Positions 1-7,130 of a stretch of DNA of 25,598 bases are shown piece after piece. The stretch spans positions 1 through 25,598 of the forward strand of contig JAFGUS010000043.1 of assembly GCA_016938395.1 (NCBI GenBank). Direction: 5' to 3'. The notes below the pieces were generated by a model. It was given only the letters and a program-made list of their open reading frames with translations. It was not told where the DNA came from and made no database searches. Each line of letters begins with the position of its first letter. Position 1 is the stretch's first letter. This stretch comes from Coriobacteriia bacterium (GTDB lineage Bacteria > Actinomycetota > Coriobacteriia > Anaerosomatales > Anaerosomataceae). A program made the position numbers and the translations under genes.

Positions 1-1222
1 CGGTCAGCCCGGCTGCAGTAGACAGGCGTTCCGCCTGGACCCGCTCCGTCGTCATGCCGAGCAGCCGGGCCGCCTCGCCGGGGTGCGGCGTCACGAGCGT
101 GGGAGCGTGACGCTTCAGGAGCGGACCGACGTCACCCGCAAACACGTTGAGCGCATCGGCGTCGAGCAGCAGTGGGGTACCCGTCTCACTCACGAGAGCG
201 CGCACAGCTGCAGCGGCGCCCGCTCCGGTGGTGAGCCCGGGGCCGGCGACGACCGCGTCGGCATCGGAGACGGCGGCAAGAACCGGCCCCGCCTCGGCGA
301 TGGAGCCGTCGGCCGCCGAGGGCACCGGGCGAACGATCACGTTGGGAAGCTGAGCGCGGACGACATCGGCGATGCTGTCGGGGACGACGACGTAGACGTA
401 GCCCGCTCCCATTCGAAGCGCGCCGCTCGCGGTCAGCACCGCGGCACCAGCGTATGAGAGCGAGCCGGCCACCACCGCCACTCTGCCGCGCGAGCCCTTG
501 TGGTCGTCGGGACGCGTCGGTGGCAGCAGCGCACGCAGGTCCGCAGGCTCCGGGATCTCAATCGCACCGGAGCGCGCGAGCAGGTCGTGCGCGATACCGA
601 GATCAGCGATGATGACCTCTCCGGCGTGCGCGGCTCCGGGATAGATAAGCAGCCCCGGCTTGAGGGCGCTGAAGGTCACGGTCACGTCTGCGTGGACCGC
701 AGGACCCGTGACGCCTCCGGTGTCCGAGTCGACACCCGAGGGCACATCGGCCGCGATGACCGTCGCGCCCGAGTGTCCGATCGCTGTGATGAGCGACGCG
801 TACGGATCGCGCGCCGGGCCCGTGAAGCCGAACCCGAAGACGGCGTCGACCACGACCGCGGCTTCAGACAGCGCCGTGTGCGTCGCATCAGCGTCTGTCA
901 GCGGTCTCCACGGCACGCCTGCGTCGAGCGCGGCACGGGCCGCGGCGGAGGCCTCCGTGCTGTGGATGCCTGAGGGGTCGGCAGCGAGCACCCGCACGTG
1001 CCGGTCCCGCTCGCGCAGGAGCCGGGCCGCCACCCATCCGTCGCCGCCGTTGTTCCCGGGCCCGCACGCGATCACGACTTCGCCGGACGGAACGCGCCGC
1101 ATCACGTCATCGGCCAGCGCTGCGCCCGCACGCTCCATGAGCGTGGCGATCGTGATGGTGCCGTCTGCGACGGCCTCGTCCTCGGCAGCACGCATCACGT
1201 CGGCAGCAAGCGCGTAGCGCAT
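1..1222 (-). CDS. nnr: Bifunctional NAD(P)H-hydrate epimerase / ADP-dependent dehydratase (partial, C-terminus off window)
   Basis: Repairs damaged NADHX and NADPHX: the N-terminal epimerase (NnrE) interconverts the R and S hydrates and the C-terminal dehydratase (NnrD) uses ADP to restore NAD(P)H. I translated it by hand from ATG at 1222; the frame stays open for 407 codons to the left edge. The epimerase half shows GPGNNGGDGW at residues 54-63, then DAVFGFGFTG and DVPSGVDSDTG. A linker with PDDHKGSRG leads to the dehydratase half, with GRVAVVAGS, VVAGPGL, LLLDADALN (D354, D356, the catalytic region) and TLVTPHPGEA. Two-domain Nnr proteins run to about 500 residues, so roughly 90-100 are missing, a window-edge effect rather than a broken gene. 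It lies 41 bases after acpS and is probably in the glmS transcript. Confidence 0.93.
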   Translation of the reverse strand, partial: MRYALAADVMRAAEDEAVADGTITIATLMERAGAALADDVMRRVPSGEVVIACGPGNNGGDGWVAARLLRERDRHVRVLAADPSGIHSTEASAAARAALDAGVPWRPLTDADATHTALSEAAVVVDAVFGFGFTGPARDPYASLITAIGHSGATVIAADVPSGVDSDTGGVTGPAVHADVTVTFSALKPGLLIYPGAAHAGEVIIADLGIAHDLLARSGAIEIPEPADLRALLPPTRPDDHKGSRGRVAVVAGSLSYAGAAVLTASGALRMGAGYVYVVVPDSIADVVRAQLPNVIVRPVPSAADGSIAEAGPVLAAVSDADAVVAGPGLTTGAGAAAAVRALVSETGTPLLLDADALNVFAGDVGPLLKRHAPTLVTPHPGEAARLLGMTTERVQAERLSTAAGLT

Positions 1223-1263
1223 CGGTCTCCCCTCACCGTGACCGGCTGATCGGCGCAGCCTCG

Positions 1264-1773
1264 TCAGCTGTCGCCCTCGTCCTCTTCGTTCCCCACCTCG
1301 TCAAGGAACGCACGCGCGCTCTTGAAGGCGGCTGCCAGTTGCTCCCCGGGCGTTTCGGGCTCCGGCTCGCGCTGAGGACGCATGCCGGCCGTGACCGCGA
1401 CTGCGGAGGCGACAGCGTTGGTATGCGTGAAGGAAAGCGACAGGTGCAGCTCCACCACACCCGCGGCCTCGGCAACCTCGGCGGCACGTCCCGAGAGCCG
1501 CGGGATCGGGCGGCCGCGCTCGTCGCGTGTCACTTCGACGTCCCGGAAGCGCATGCCGGAGAATCCGGTCCCGAGCGCCTTCAGGACCGCCTCTTTGGCT
1601 GCGAAGCGCATCGCGTAGTGTATCTCGGGTTTGTTGCGCGCGTCACAGTACGCACGCTCCTCCTCGGAGAAGAGACGCTCCCTGAGGCGGGGCCGGCGTT
1701 CGAGCGCGGCGCGCATGCGGTCGATCTCGACGATGTCGACGCCGAGGCCGGCGACCTGGTGCTCGGAGGCCAT
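1264..1773 (-). CDS. acpS: Holo-[acyl-carrier-protein] synthase AcpS with C-terminal extension
   Basis: Transfers 4'-phosphopantetheine from coenzyme A to a serine of apo acyl carrier protein, activating it for fatty acid synthesis. The family motifs are present: GLGVDIVEI (residues 9-17, Mg-binding D13) and RFAAKEAVLKAL (56-67, with E61 and K65). The third conserved stretch, usually a Ser-His motif, reads HLSLSFTHTNA (110-120): Phe115 stands where His is common and His117 lies two residues on. At 169 residues it is longer than the usual 120-130; residues from about 130 form a tail ending in an acidic run (NEEDEGDS). It starts three bases after the glmS stop, so it is almost certainly co-transcribed with glmS. 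The tail has no function I can assign. Confidence 0.93.
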   Translation of the reverse strand: MASEHQVAGLGVDIVEIDRMRAALERRPRLRERLFSEEERAYCDARNKPEIHYAMRFAAKEAVLKALGTGFSGMRFRDVEVTRDERGRPIPRLSGRAAEVAEAAGVVELHLSLSFTHTNAVASAVAVTAGMRPQREPEPETPGEQLAAAFKSARAFLDEVGNEEDEGDS

Positions 1774-1776
1774 CGG

Positions 1777-3603
1777 TCACTCCACCGTCACTGACTTGGC
1801 GAGGTTGCGGGGCTGGTCGACGTTGCACCCGCGTATCGACGCGATATGGTATGCAAGCAGCTGGAGCGGCACGGTCGCCACGATGGCCGACAGGCTCTCG
1901 GCCGTGGCCGGCACGTAGAGCACGTGCTCGGCATGCTTGCGGATGTCGTCATCCCCGTGCGTTGCCACCGCGATGACACGCGCACCGCGGGCGCGCACCT
2001 CCTGGATGTTGCTCACGACCTTCTCGTACGTGTGGCCTTGTGTCGCCACCACCACAACCGGCACCTCGGGCGTGATGAGCGCGATCGGGCCGTGCTTCAT
2101 CTCGCCGGCCGGATACGCCTCGGCGTGGATGTAGCTGATCTCCTTCAGTTTGAGTGCGCCCTCCATCGCCACCGGCACACCCATGCCGCGGCCGAGGAAG
2201 AGCGACGAGGCAACGCCCGTGTACTCGCGGGCGCACGCTTCGATGTCGTCGTTGCTGCCGAGAATCGCCGAGACGAGTTCGGGAAGGCGCGTGATCTCCT
2301 CCCACAACCGCTCGACCCGCGACTGCTCGAGCGTGCCCTTCGCTTGCGCGAGCTTCAGGGCCAGCACGGTGAGTGCCGCGATCTGGGCCGTGAACGTCTT
2401 GGTGGCGGCCACGCCGATCTCGGGCCCGGCATGGGTGTAGATCACGCCATCGCTCTCCCGGGTGACGCGGCTGCCGACGACGTTGGTCACCGCGAACGCG
2501 CGCGCACCGCGACTCCGTGCCTCGCGAACGCCCGCGAGCGTGTCCGCCGTCTCCCCCGACTGCGTAATGGCCACCACAAGCGTCTCGCAGTCGACTATCG
2601 GGTCCCGGTAGCGGAACTCGCTCGAAACGTCGACCTCCACCGGTATCCGGGCCCACTGCTCGATGAGCGTCTTGGCGACGATCGCCGCATGGTAGCTCGT
2701 GCCACACGCCACGATGAACACGCGCTCGATCGCAGCGATCTCGGCTTCAGTCATCTGGAGCTCCGAGAGTTGGATCGTGCCGTCGGCGCCCATGCGGCCG
2801 CGCAGTGTTTCACGGATAGCCGTGGGCTGCTCGTGGATCTCCTTGAGCATGAAGGTCTCGTAGCCGCCTTTCTCGGCGGCGTCGAGGTCCCACTCCACGT
2901 TCAGGTGCTCCGGCTCGCGAACCACCCCGTCAGCACCGCGCACCTCGGCGCCACCCGACGTCACCCGGGCGACGTCGCCATCCTCGAGCACGAGCACATC
3001 GCGTGTGTACTCAAGGACCGCCGGGATGTCGCTCGCAACGATCAGCTCGCCCTCGCCCACGCCGATGATGAGCGGCGAGTCCTTGCGCGCAGCGACCACC
3101 GCTGCGGGCTCGTCACGGTGCATGACCGCGAGCGCGTAGCTCCCGTCGAGACGCTTGACCGCGCGGGCTACCGCCGCGGCAAGATCGCCCTCGTAGTAGC
3201 TCTCGACGAGGTGCGCCACCGTCTCGGTATCCGTCTCCGAACGCAGCACGTGACCGGTGGCCGCAAGTTCCTCTCTGAGCTCCAGGTAGTTCTCGATGAT
3301 GCCGTTGTGCACCACCACCACAGCACCCGTGCAGTCGGTGTGCGGGTGCGCGTTCTCCTCGTTCGGGCGGCCGTGGGTGGCCCATCGCGTGTGGCCGATG
3401 CCCACGGTGCCGCGGAGCGGCGCCTCGGCCACCGCCTCTGCGAGGTTCACGAGCTTGCCGACGCGGCGCGTGACGGCGATGCCGTCCCCTCCGGCCACAG
3501 CTATGCCGGCCGAGTCGTAACCGCGATACTCCAGACGTGCAAGACCGCCGAGCAGGACGTCGCTCGCCTGCCGGGGGCCACAGTATCCGACGATTCCACA
3601 CAT
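1777..3603 (-). CDS. glmS: Glutamine--fructose-6-phosphate aminotransferase (isomerizing)
   Basis: Makes glucosamine-6-phosphate from fructose-6-phosphate and glutamine, the committed step to UDP-GlcNAc for peptidoglycan; cytosolic. The protein has 608 residues, the standard length. An N-terminal glutamine amidohydrolase domain begins at Cys2 (MCGIVGY), the nucleophile exposed after Met removal, with HTRWATHG (71-78) and HNGIIENY (99-106). Two SIS sugar-isomerase domains follow: ACGTSYHAA (299-307), TQSGETADT (347-355), and KEISYIHAEAYPAGEMKHGP (487-506). The C-terminus ends LAKSVTVE, with K603 in the place of the catalytic lysine. The start has a strong ribosome site (AGGGAGGA, 3612-3619) eight bases upstream. 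The leader carries a glmS ribozyme, so feedback by glucosamine-6-phosphate is expected. Confidence 0.98.
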   Translation of the reverse strand: MCGIVGYCGPRQASDVLLGGLARLEYRGYDSAGIAVAGGDGIAVTRRVGKLVNLAEAVAEAPLRGTVGIGHTRWATHGRPNEENAHPHTDCTGAVVVVHNGIIENYLELREELAATGHVLRSETDTETVAHLVESYYEGDLAAAVARAVKRLDGSYALAVMHRDEPAAVVAARKDSPLIIGVGEGELIVASDIPAVLEYTRDVLVLEDGDVARVTSGGAEVRGADGVVREPEHLNVEWDLDAAEKGGYETFMLKEIHEQPTAIRETLRGRMGADGTIQLSELQMTEAEIAAIERVFIVACGTSYHAAIVAKTLIEQWARIPVEVDVSSEFRYRDPIVDCETLVVAITQSGETADTLAGVREARSRGARAFAVTNVVGSRVTRESDGVIYTHAGPEIGVAATKTFTAQIAALTVLALKLAQAKGTLEQSRVERLWEEITRLPELVSAILGSNDDIEACAREYTGVASSLFLGRGMGVPVAMEGALKLKEISYIHAEAYPAGEMKHGPIALITPEVPVVVVATQGHTYEKVVSNIQEVRARGARVIAVATHGDDDIRKHAEHVLYVPATAESLSAIVATVPLQLLAYHIASIRGCNVDQPRNLAKSVTVE

Positions 3604-3696
3604 AGGTAGGGTCCTCCCTGGGAATGGGATGGGGTCAGGTGTCAGCGGCGGTGTGCCGCAGGGGCGCCGTGCGCCCTCGTGATCGTACTCCCGGTG
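3604..3696 (-). other. glmS leader between ribozyme and start codon
   Basis: This stretch separates the ribozyme from the glmS start. It can form small hairpins (GGGCG-CACGG-CGCCC and GCGG-CACA-CCGC) and ends in the glmS ribosome site. I see no gene in it. After ribozyme cleavage it would lie in the 3' product that carries a 5'-hydroxyl and the glmS open reading frame. Confidence 0.5.
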
Positions 3697-3840
3697 CGAT
3701 GACGCTTTGTCCGCCGCGGTCGCCCGCGGGCTTTGTCATCATCGTATCGACCCCGGGACTAAGGGCCGGGGGGCCATCCGCCGAGTCTTTCGATAAGCCC
3801 TCACCTCGTCACCTGACATCGTGCGTCAGGCCTGGCGCTT
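3697..3840 (-). ncRNA. glmS ribozyme-riboswitch (glucosamine-6-phosphate-activated self-cleaving RNA) in the glmS leader
   Basis: Read on the minus strand, the element opens with AAGCGCC at 3840-3834; cleavage is expected between A3839 and G3838. A P1 hairpin follows (CCTGAC 3830-3825 with GTCAGG 3817-3812). Next come the class core strings GACGAGG (3810-3804), TTATCGA (3796-3790) and TCGGCGGATG (3784-3775), with a P2-like GGGC/GCCC pairing around them. P3 is CCGG/CCGG based (near 3770-3766 and 3756-3752). The P4 domain has an outer stem GATGAC/GTCATC (3740-3735 with 3703-3698), the ACAAAG-type internal segment and an inner stem CCGCGG closed by a GCGA tetraloop (3729-3714). These match the glmS class as I recall it from Bacillus. 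It ends about 93 bases before the glmS ATG, in the correct orientation. Confidence 0.92.
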
Positions 3841-3891
3841 GCGTTCAGTCGGGCGGGCGCCCTCCTCTGCCATGGGTTGCGATCTGAGCGG

Positions 3892-3900
3892 ATTCTACCA
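3892..3900 (-). promoter_or_regulatory. Possible extended -10 promoter for glmS
   Basis: TGGTAGAAT on the minus strand fits an extended -10 element (TG-N-TAGAAT, -10 hexamer 3897-3892). A transcript starting near 3885 would carry about 45 bases before the ribozyme cleavage site. The -35 region is poor: GGTCAC or CGGTCA at about 17-18 bases spacing matches TTGACA in only a few places. Read-through from glmM is an alternative source of transcript. Confidence 0.38.
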
Positions 3901-3950
3901 GAGCGAGCACGCGCGTGACCGGCCGTGGCGACCGCTTCGTGAGCGCACCG

Positions 3951-5285
3951 TTACCCGAGTTCGGCGCTGACGACGGCCACCAGCCTGTCGGCGACCGCAC
4001 GTGCGAGCCCTTCTTCGGCAGCCTCCACCATCACCCGCACCAGCGGTTCGGTGCCCGATGGGCGCACGAGCACGCGTCCGTTGTCCCCGAGCTCGCGCTC
4101 GGCGTCGCGTACCGCATCGGCGATGGCCGCGCTCCCGGACAGTAGACCCCGGTCGGCGACCGGCACGTTGACGAGGACCTGCGGGTAGTGGCTCATGACC
4201 TGCGCGAGCTCCGAGAGCCGCCGGCCCGACCGCTTCACCACCGACGCGAGTTGCAGCGCGGTCACCAGGCCGTCGCCGGTGGTCGCGTGCTCGAGGAAGA
4301 TCACGTGGCCTGACTGCTCGCCGCCAAACGTTGCTCCGGATGCGCGCATCTGATCGAGCACGTAACGGTCACCCACCCGCGTCTTGACGACCGTGATGCC
4401 GCGCTCCTTGAGCGCACGCTCGAAGCCGAGGTTGCTCATCACGGTCGCAACCACGGCCGAGCCGGGCAGCGCACCACGCTCGGCGAGGTCGACCGCACAG
4501 ACGGCCATGATGCGGTCGCCATCGACCTCAGCGCCCGCCTCATCCACGGCCAGCACGCGGTCGGCGTCCCCGTCGTGCGCGATGCCGAGGTCGAACACTC
4601 CGCCGCGCACGAGTCCGGCAACCACGTCGAGATGCGTCGAGCCGCACGCTGCGTTGATGTCCATGCCGTCCCAGTCACAGTTGATCGCCGTCACCTCGGC
4701 GCCGAGCGCCTCAAAGGCGGCCGGTGTCGTGTGCGTGGCGGCGCCATGACCGCAGTCGATCGCGATCTTGAGACCCGCGAGACCGCCGGGGACGGTCGAG
4801 ACAGCGTGCGCCACATAGCGCTCGACCGCGTCGGCGACGACCTCCGCGCGCCCCACAGAAGCCCCGGTGGGGCGGGGATCGGCGTCTTCCGAGACGAGGT
4901 ACTCCTCGATCTCATCCTCGATCTCGTCGGGCAGCTTGAATCCGCCGCGGTCGAAGAACTTGATGCCGTTGTACTCGGCGGGGTTGTGCGAGGCGGAGAT
5001 GACGATGCCGCCATCGGCACCCAGATCGCGCGCGAGGAATGCGACCGCAGGCGTGGGCACCACTCCGGCCCGCAGAGCATCAGCTCCGGCGCTGCAGACA
5101 CCTGCGACTACGGCGGCTTCGAGCATGTCGCCGCTGCGCCGCGTGTCCATGCCGATAACGATGCTGCCGCGGCCCTTGTCGGCAAGGAAGTGCCCCGCTG
5201 CCCGCCCGAGCCGGAACGCGAGCTCGGGCGTCAGGTCGTGGTTGGCCACGCCGCGCACGCCGTCGGTACCGAACAGCCTGGGCAT
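3951..5285 (-). CDS. glmM: Phosphoglucosamine mutase
   Basis: Converts glucosamine-6-phosphate to glucosamine-1-phosphate, the step after GlmS on the way to UDP-GlcNAc. The 444-residue protein is the usual length. It shows the start MPRLFGTDGVRG, the phosphoserine loop ISASHNP (96-102, catalytic S99), the metal loop DGDADR (238-243) and the substrate phosphate loop RPSGTEP (408-414). I chose ATG 5285 because GAGGAGG lies eight bases upstream and family members begin MxRLFGTDGVRG; an in-frame ATG at 5312 would add nine residues but falls in the downstream arm of a hairpin. It follows rpsI by 78 bases with that hairpin between, and precedes the glmS ribozyme, so it is not exposed to ribozyme cleavage. 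Confidence 0.97.
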   Translation of the reverse strand: MPRLFGTDGVRGVANHDLTPELAFRLGRAAGHFLADKGRGSIVIGMDTRRSGDMLEAAVVAGVCSAGADALRAGVVPTPAVAFLARDLGADGGIVISASHNPAEYNGIKFFDRGGFKLPDEIEDEIEEYLVSEDADPRPTGASVGRAEVVADAVERYVAHAVSTVPGGLAGLKIAIDCGHGAATHTTPAAFEALGAEVTAINCDWDGMDINAACGSTHLDVVAGLVRGGVFDLGIAHDGDADRVLAVDEAGAEVDGDRIMAVCAVDLAERGALPGSAVVATVMSNLGFERALKERGITVVKTRVGDRYVLDQMRASGATFGGEQSGHVIFLEHATTGDGLVTALQLASVVKRSGRRLSELAQVMSHYPQVLVNVPVADRGLLSGSAAIADAVRDAERELGDNGRVLVRPSGTEPLVRVMVEAAEEGLARAVADRLVAVVSAELG

Positions 5286-5310
5286 CAGACACGCCTCCTC
5301 GAGATGATGC

Positions 5311-5336
5311 AAGGCCCGCCTGTGAGGGCGGGCCTT
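5311..5336 (-). terminator. Hairpin after rpsI, likely terminator or attenuator before glmM
   Basis: AAGGCCCGCC and GGCGGGCCTT form a perfect 10-bp inverted repeat with a six-base loop, lying 27 bases past the rpsI stop. No T-run follows on the minus strand (it reads CTTGCATC), so classic intrinsic termination is uncertain; termination without a U-tract has been proposed for GC-rich Gram-positives. The same repeat sits 25 bases upstream of the glmM ATG. Confidence 0.6.
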
Positions 5337-5363
5337 GGGTTCCGATCCGGTGCCTCGCAGCTC

Positions 5364-5762
5364 CTAGCGCTTGGAGAACTGCGGGCGCTTGCGCGCCTTC
5401 TTGAGACCGTACTTCTTGCGCTCGACCATACGCGGGTCACGGCGCAACAGGCCGGCACGCTTGAGTTCGCTACGATAGTCGTCCCCGGCCTCAAGCAGGG
5501 CACGGGCGATGGCGTGGCGCATCGCGCCCGCCTGACCCGACATGCCGCCGCCCTTTATGTTGGCGAAGACGTCGAAGTGACCCGAGGTCTCAGTCACCTT
5601 GAACGGCTGCTCGACGAAGCCCTTGAACACCTCGCGGCCGAAGTAGTCATCGAACGCGCGACCGTTGACCACCATCTGTCCCGATCCGGGGATCAGGCGC
5701 ACGCGGGCGACCGACGTCTTGCGGCGACCGGTGCCCCAGTAGACTGCCTTGTTCTCAGCCAT
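5364..5762 (-). CDS. rpsI: 30S ribosomal protein S9
   Basis: Small-subunit protein whose C-terminal tail reaches the P-site tRNA. The 132-residue product has the canonical body ([16 protein letters not shown] near the N-terminus, [19 protein letters not shown] in the middle) and ends in the basic tail [11 protein letters not shown] with the invariant terminal SKR. It begins three bases after rplM, the usual L13-S9 pair, and shares the rplM promoter. A strong hairpin follows it. Confidence 0.98.
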   Translation of the reverse strand: MAENKAVYWGTGRRKTSVARVRLIPGSGQMVVNGRAFDDYFGREVFKGFVEQPFKVTETSGHFDVFANIKGGGMSGQAGAMRHAIARALLEAGDDYRSELKRAGLLRRDPRMVERKKYGLKKARKRPQFSKR

Positions 5763-5765
5763 GCG

Positions 5766-6200
5766 CTAGACCTCCAGGGTGATCTGACGGGGGTTCTGGG
5801 CCTGGTGCGGGTGCTCGGCGCCGCCGTACACCTTGAGCTTCTTACCCATGGCCCGCCCGAGGGTGTTCTTCGGGAGCATGCCCTTGACCGCCATCTCTAT
5901 GACCCGCTCGGGCCGCTTGGCCAGGATCTCGGAGATGGGGGTCTCCTTGAGGCCACCCGGGTATCCCGAGTGGCGGTACTTCATCTTGGTGGCGAGCTTG
6001 TTGCCGGTGAGCTTCACCTTCGACGCGTTGACCACGATGACGAAGTCACCGGTGTCGACGTTCGGGGTGTACTGCGGCTTGCGCTTCCCCTTGAGAATGG
6101 AAGCGACCTCGCTCGCCAGACGGCCGAGAGGGATGTCGGTGGCGTCGACGACGAGCCACTCGCGCTCCACCTCGCCGGGCTTGGCGTAGTAGGTCTTCAA
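5766..6200 (-). CDS. rplM: 50S ribosomal protein L13
   Basis: Early-assembling 23S rRNA-binding protein. From TTG 6200 the product is 144 residues and begins [15 protein letters not shown], matching the usual family start; it contains [14 protein letters not shown] and ends [13 protein letters not shown] 6200 has GGAGG five bases upstream. Two alternatives in frame are GTG 6245, which has GGAG six bases upstream and lies 17 bases past the predicted transcript start (adding [15 protein letters not shown]), and TTG 6257. I prefer 6200 for family length, but the GTG start cannot be excluded from sequence alone. The downstream gene is rpsI. Confidence 0.93.
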   Translation of the reverse strand: MKTYYAKPGEVEREWLVVDATDIPLGRLASEVASILKGKRKPQYTPNVDTGDFVIVVNASKVKLTGNKLATKMKYRHSGYPGGLKETPISEILAKRPERVIEMAVKGMLPKNTLGRAMGKKLKVYGGAEHPHQAQNPRQITLEV

Positions 6201-6269
6201 CGGTTCCTCCATACGGTGCTGGACGTAGTCGTTTATCGAGTTCACGGGGCTCTCCAAACGAACCCTTAC

Positions 6270-6298
6270 ACTTTAGCCGCGGGGGTATGGGGTGTCAA
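6270..6298 (-). promoter_or_regulatory. Sigma-70-type promoter for rplM-rpsI
   Basis: TTGACA (6298-6293) and TAAAGT (6275-6270) are separated by exactly 17 bases on the minus strand: a perfect -35 and a 4-of-6 match to the TATAAT -10. Transcription would start near 6263. It lies in the only sizeable gap between truA and rplM, correctly oriented, so rplM-rpsI can be expressed independently of the upstream cluster. Confidence 0.8.
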
Positions 6299-6347
6299 CC
6301 AACGGTCCCGGGCGTATCCACCCGCCCGTGCATATCGCGACAGGCCC

Positions 6348-7121
6348 CTACAGCCAGCACTCATCCGGGTACGACACGTGCCACAGCACGAGTCCGTGCG
6401 CGGGTGCCGTGGGGCCCGCGGCCGACCGGTCGCACGCCGCCAGTGCTTCGGCCATCCACTCGGCGGAACGCCGGCCCTTACCCACCTCGACGAGACTCCC
6501 GACGATCACCCGCACCATCGAGTGGAGAAACGCGTTGCCGCTCACGCGCACCACGATCGAATGCTCGCCGAGCACGGTCTCCGGACCGATCTCGACCAGA
6601 TCGAGGCGCCGCATCGTCGGCTTGCCTTCGGCAGACGCGCTCACGCAAAACGACTTGAAGTCGTGCTCGCCCACGAGATGACGCGCCGCCGCCCGCATCG
6701 ACGCCAGATCGAGTGACGCGCCCACCCACCAGGCGTACGGCCCGAGGAACACCGGGGGCACAGGTCCGGGCACGAGGCGGTAGCGGTACTCGCGCCCGAT
6801 CGCCGAATGACGCGCGCTGAAGGCCGCATCCGCCTGCCGAACGCCGGTCACGACAATGCCGGGGCCGGCGAGGCCGTTAAGCGAGCGCAACAGCACGGAG
6901 GAGTCTGGCTCCGAGCCCTCGGCGGCGAAGCTCACCGTCTGGCCAAGCGCATGCACTCCGGCGTCGGTACGCCCCGCCCCGGTGGTCTCCACATCGCGCC
7001 GCAGGATCGTCGAGAGCGCATCCTCCAGGCGGCCCTGCACGGTAGGAAGCCCGGGCTGTCGGGCGAAGCCGGCGAAGCCGCTGCCGTCGTATGAGACCGT
7101 CAGAACGATGGCGCCGGTCAC
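6348..7121 (-). CDS. truA: tRNA pseudouridine(38-40) synthase TruA
   Basis: Isomerises uridines 38-40 in the tRNA anticodon arm to pseudouridine. The 257-residue protein carries the family motif AGRTDAGVHALGQ (49-61) with the catalytic Asp53, the N-terminal YDGSGFAGF and a C-terminal half with FLHSMVRVIVGSL. The start is GTG 7121 with GGAG five bases upstream, nine bases after the ecfT stop, so it is coupled to the ECF genes. The order ecfA1-ecfA2-ecfT-truA-rplM-rpsI is well known in Bacillota. Confidence 0.97.
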   Translation of the reverse strand: MTGAIVLTVSYDGSGFAGFARQPGLPTVQGRLEDALSTILRRDVETTGAGRTDAGVHALGQTVSFAAEGSEPDSSVLLRSLNGLAGPGIVVTGVRQADAAFSARHSAIGREYRYRLVPGPVPPVFLGPYAWWVGASLDLASMRAAARHLVGEHDFKSFCVSASAEGKPTMRRLDLVEIGPETVLGEHSIVVRVSGNAFLHSMVRVIVGSLVEVGKGRRSAEWMAEALAACDRSAAGPTAPAHGLVLWHVSYPDECWL

Positions 7122-7130
7122 GTCGACTCC

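Noticed and set aside
1846..3609. 587-codon open frame on the plus strand antisense to glmS
   Set aside because: It is the mirror of the glmS reading frame, rich in His, Arg and Asp as such shadows are, with no family motif.
6309..6328. Possible terminator after truA (CGGGCG/CGCCCG arms, eight-base loop)
   Set aside because: Only six base pairs and no T-run; too weak to call, though it lies between truA and the rplM promoter.
4575..6716. 713-codon open frame on the plus strand
   Set aside because: It runs antisense across glmM, rpsI, rplM and truA, whose motifs are unmistakable; long antisense frames are expected in GC-rich DNA. Its translation shows no recognisable domain.
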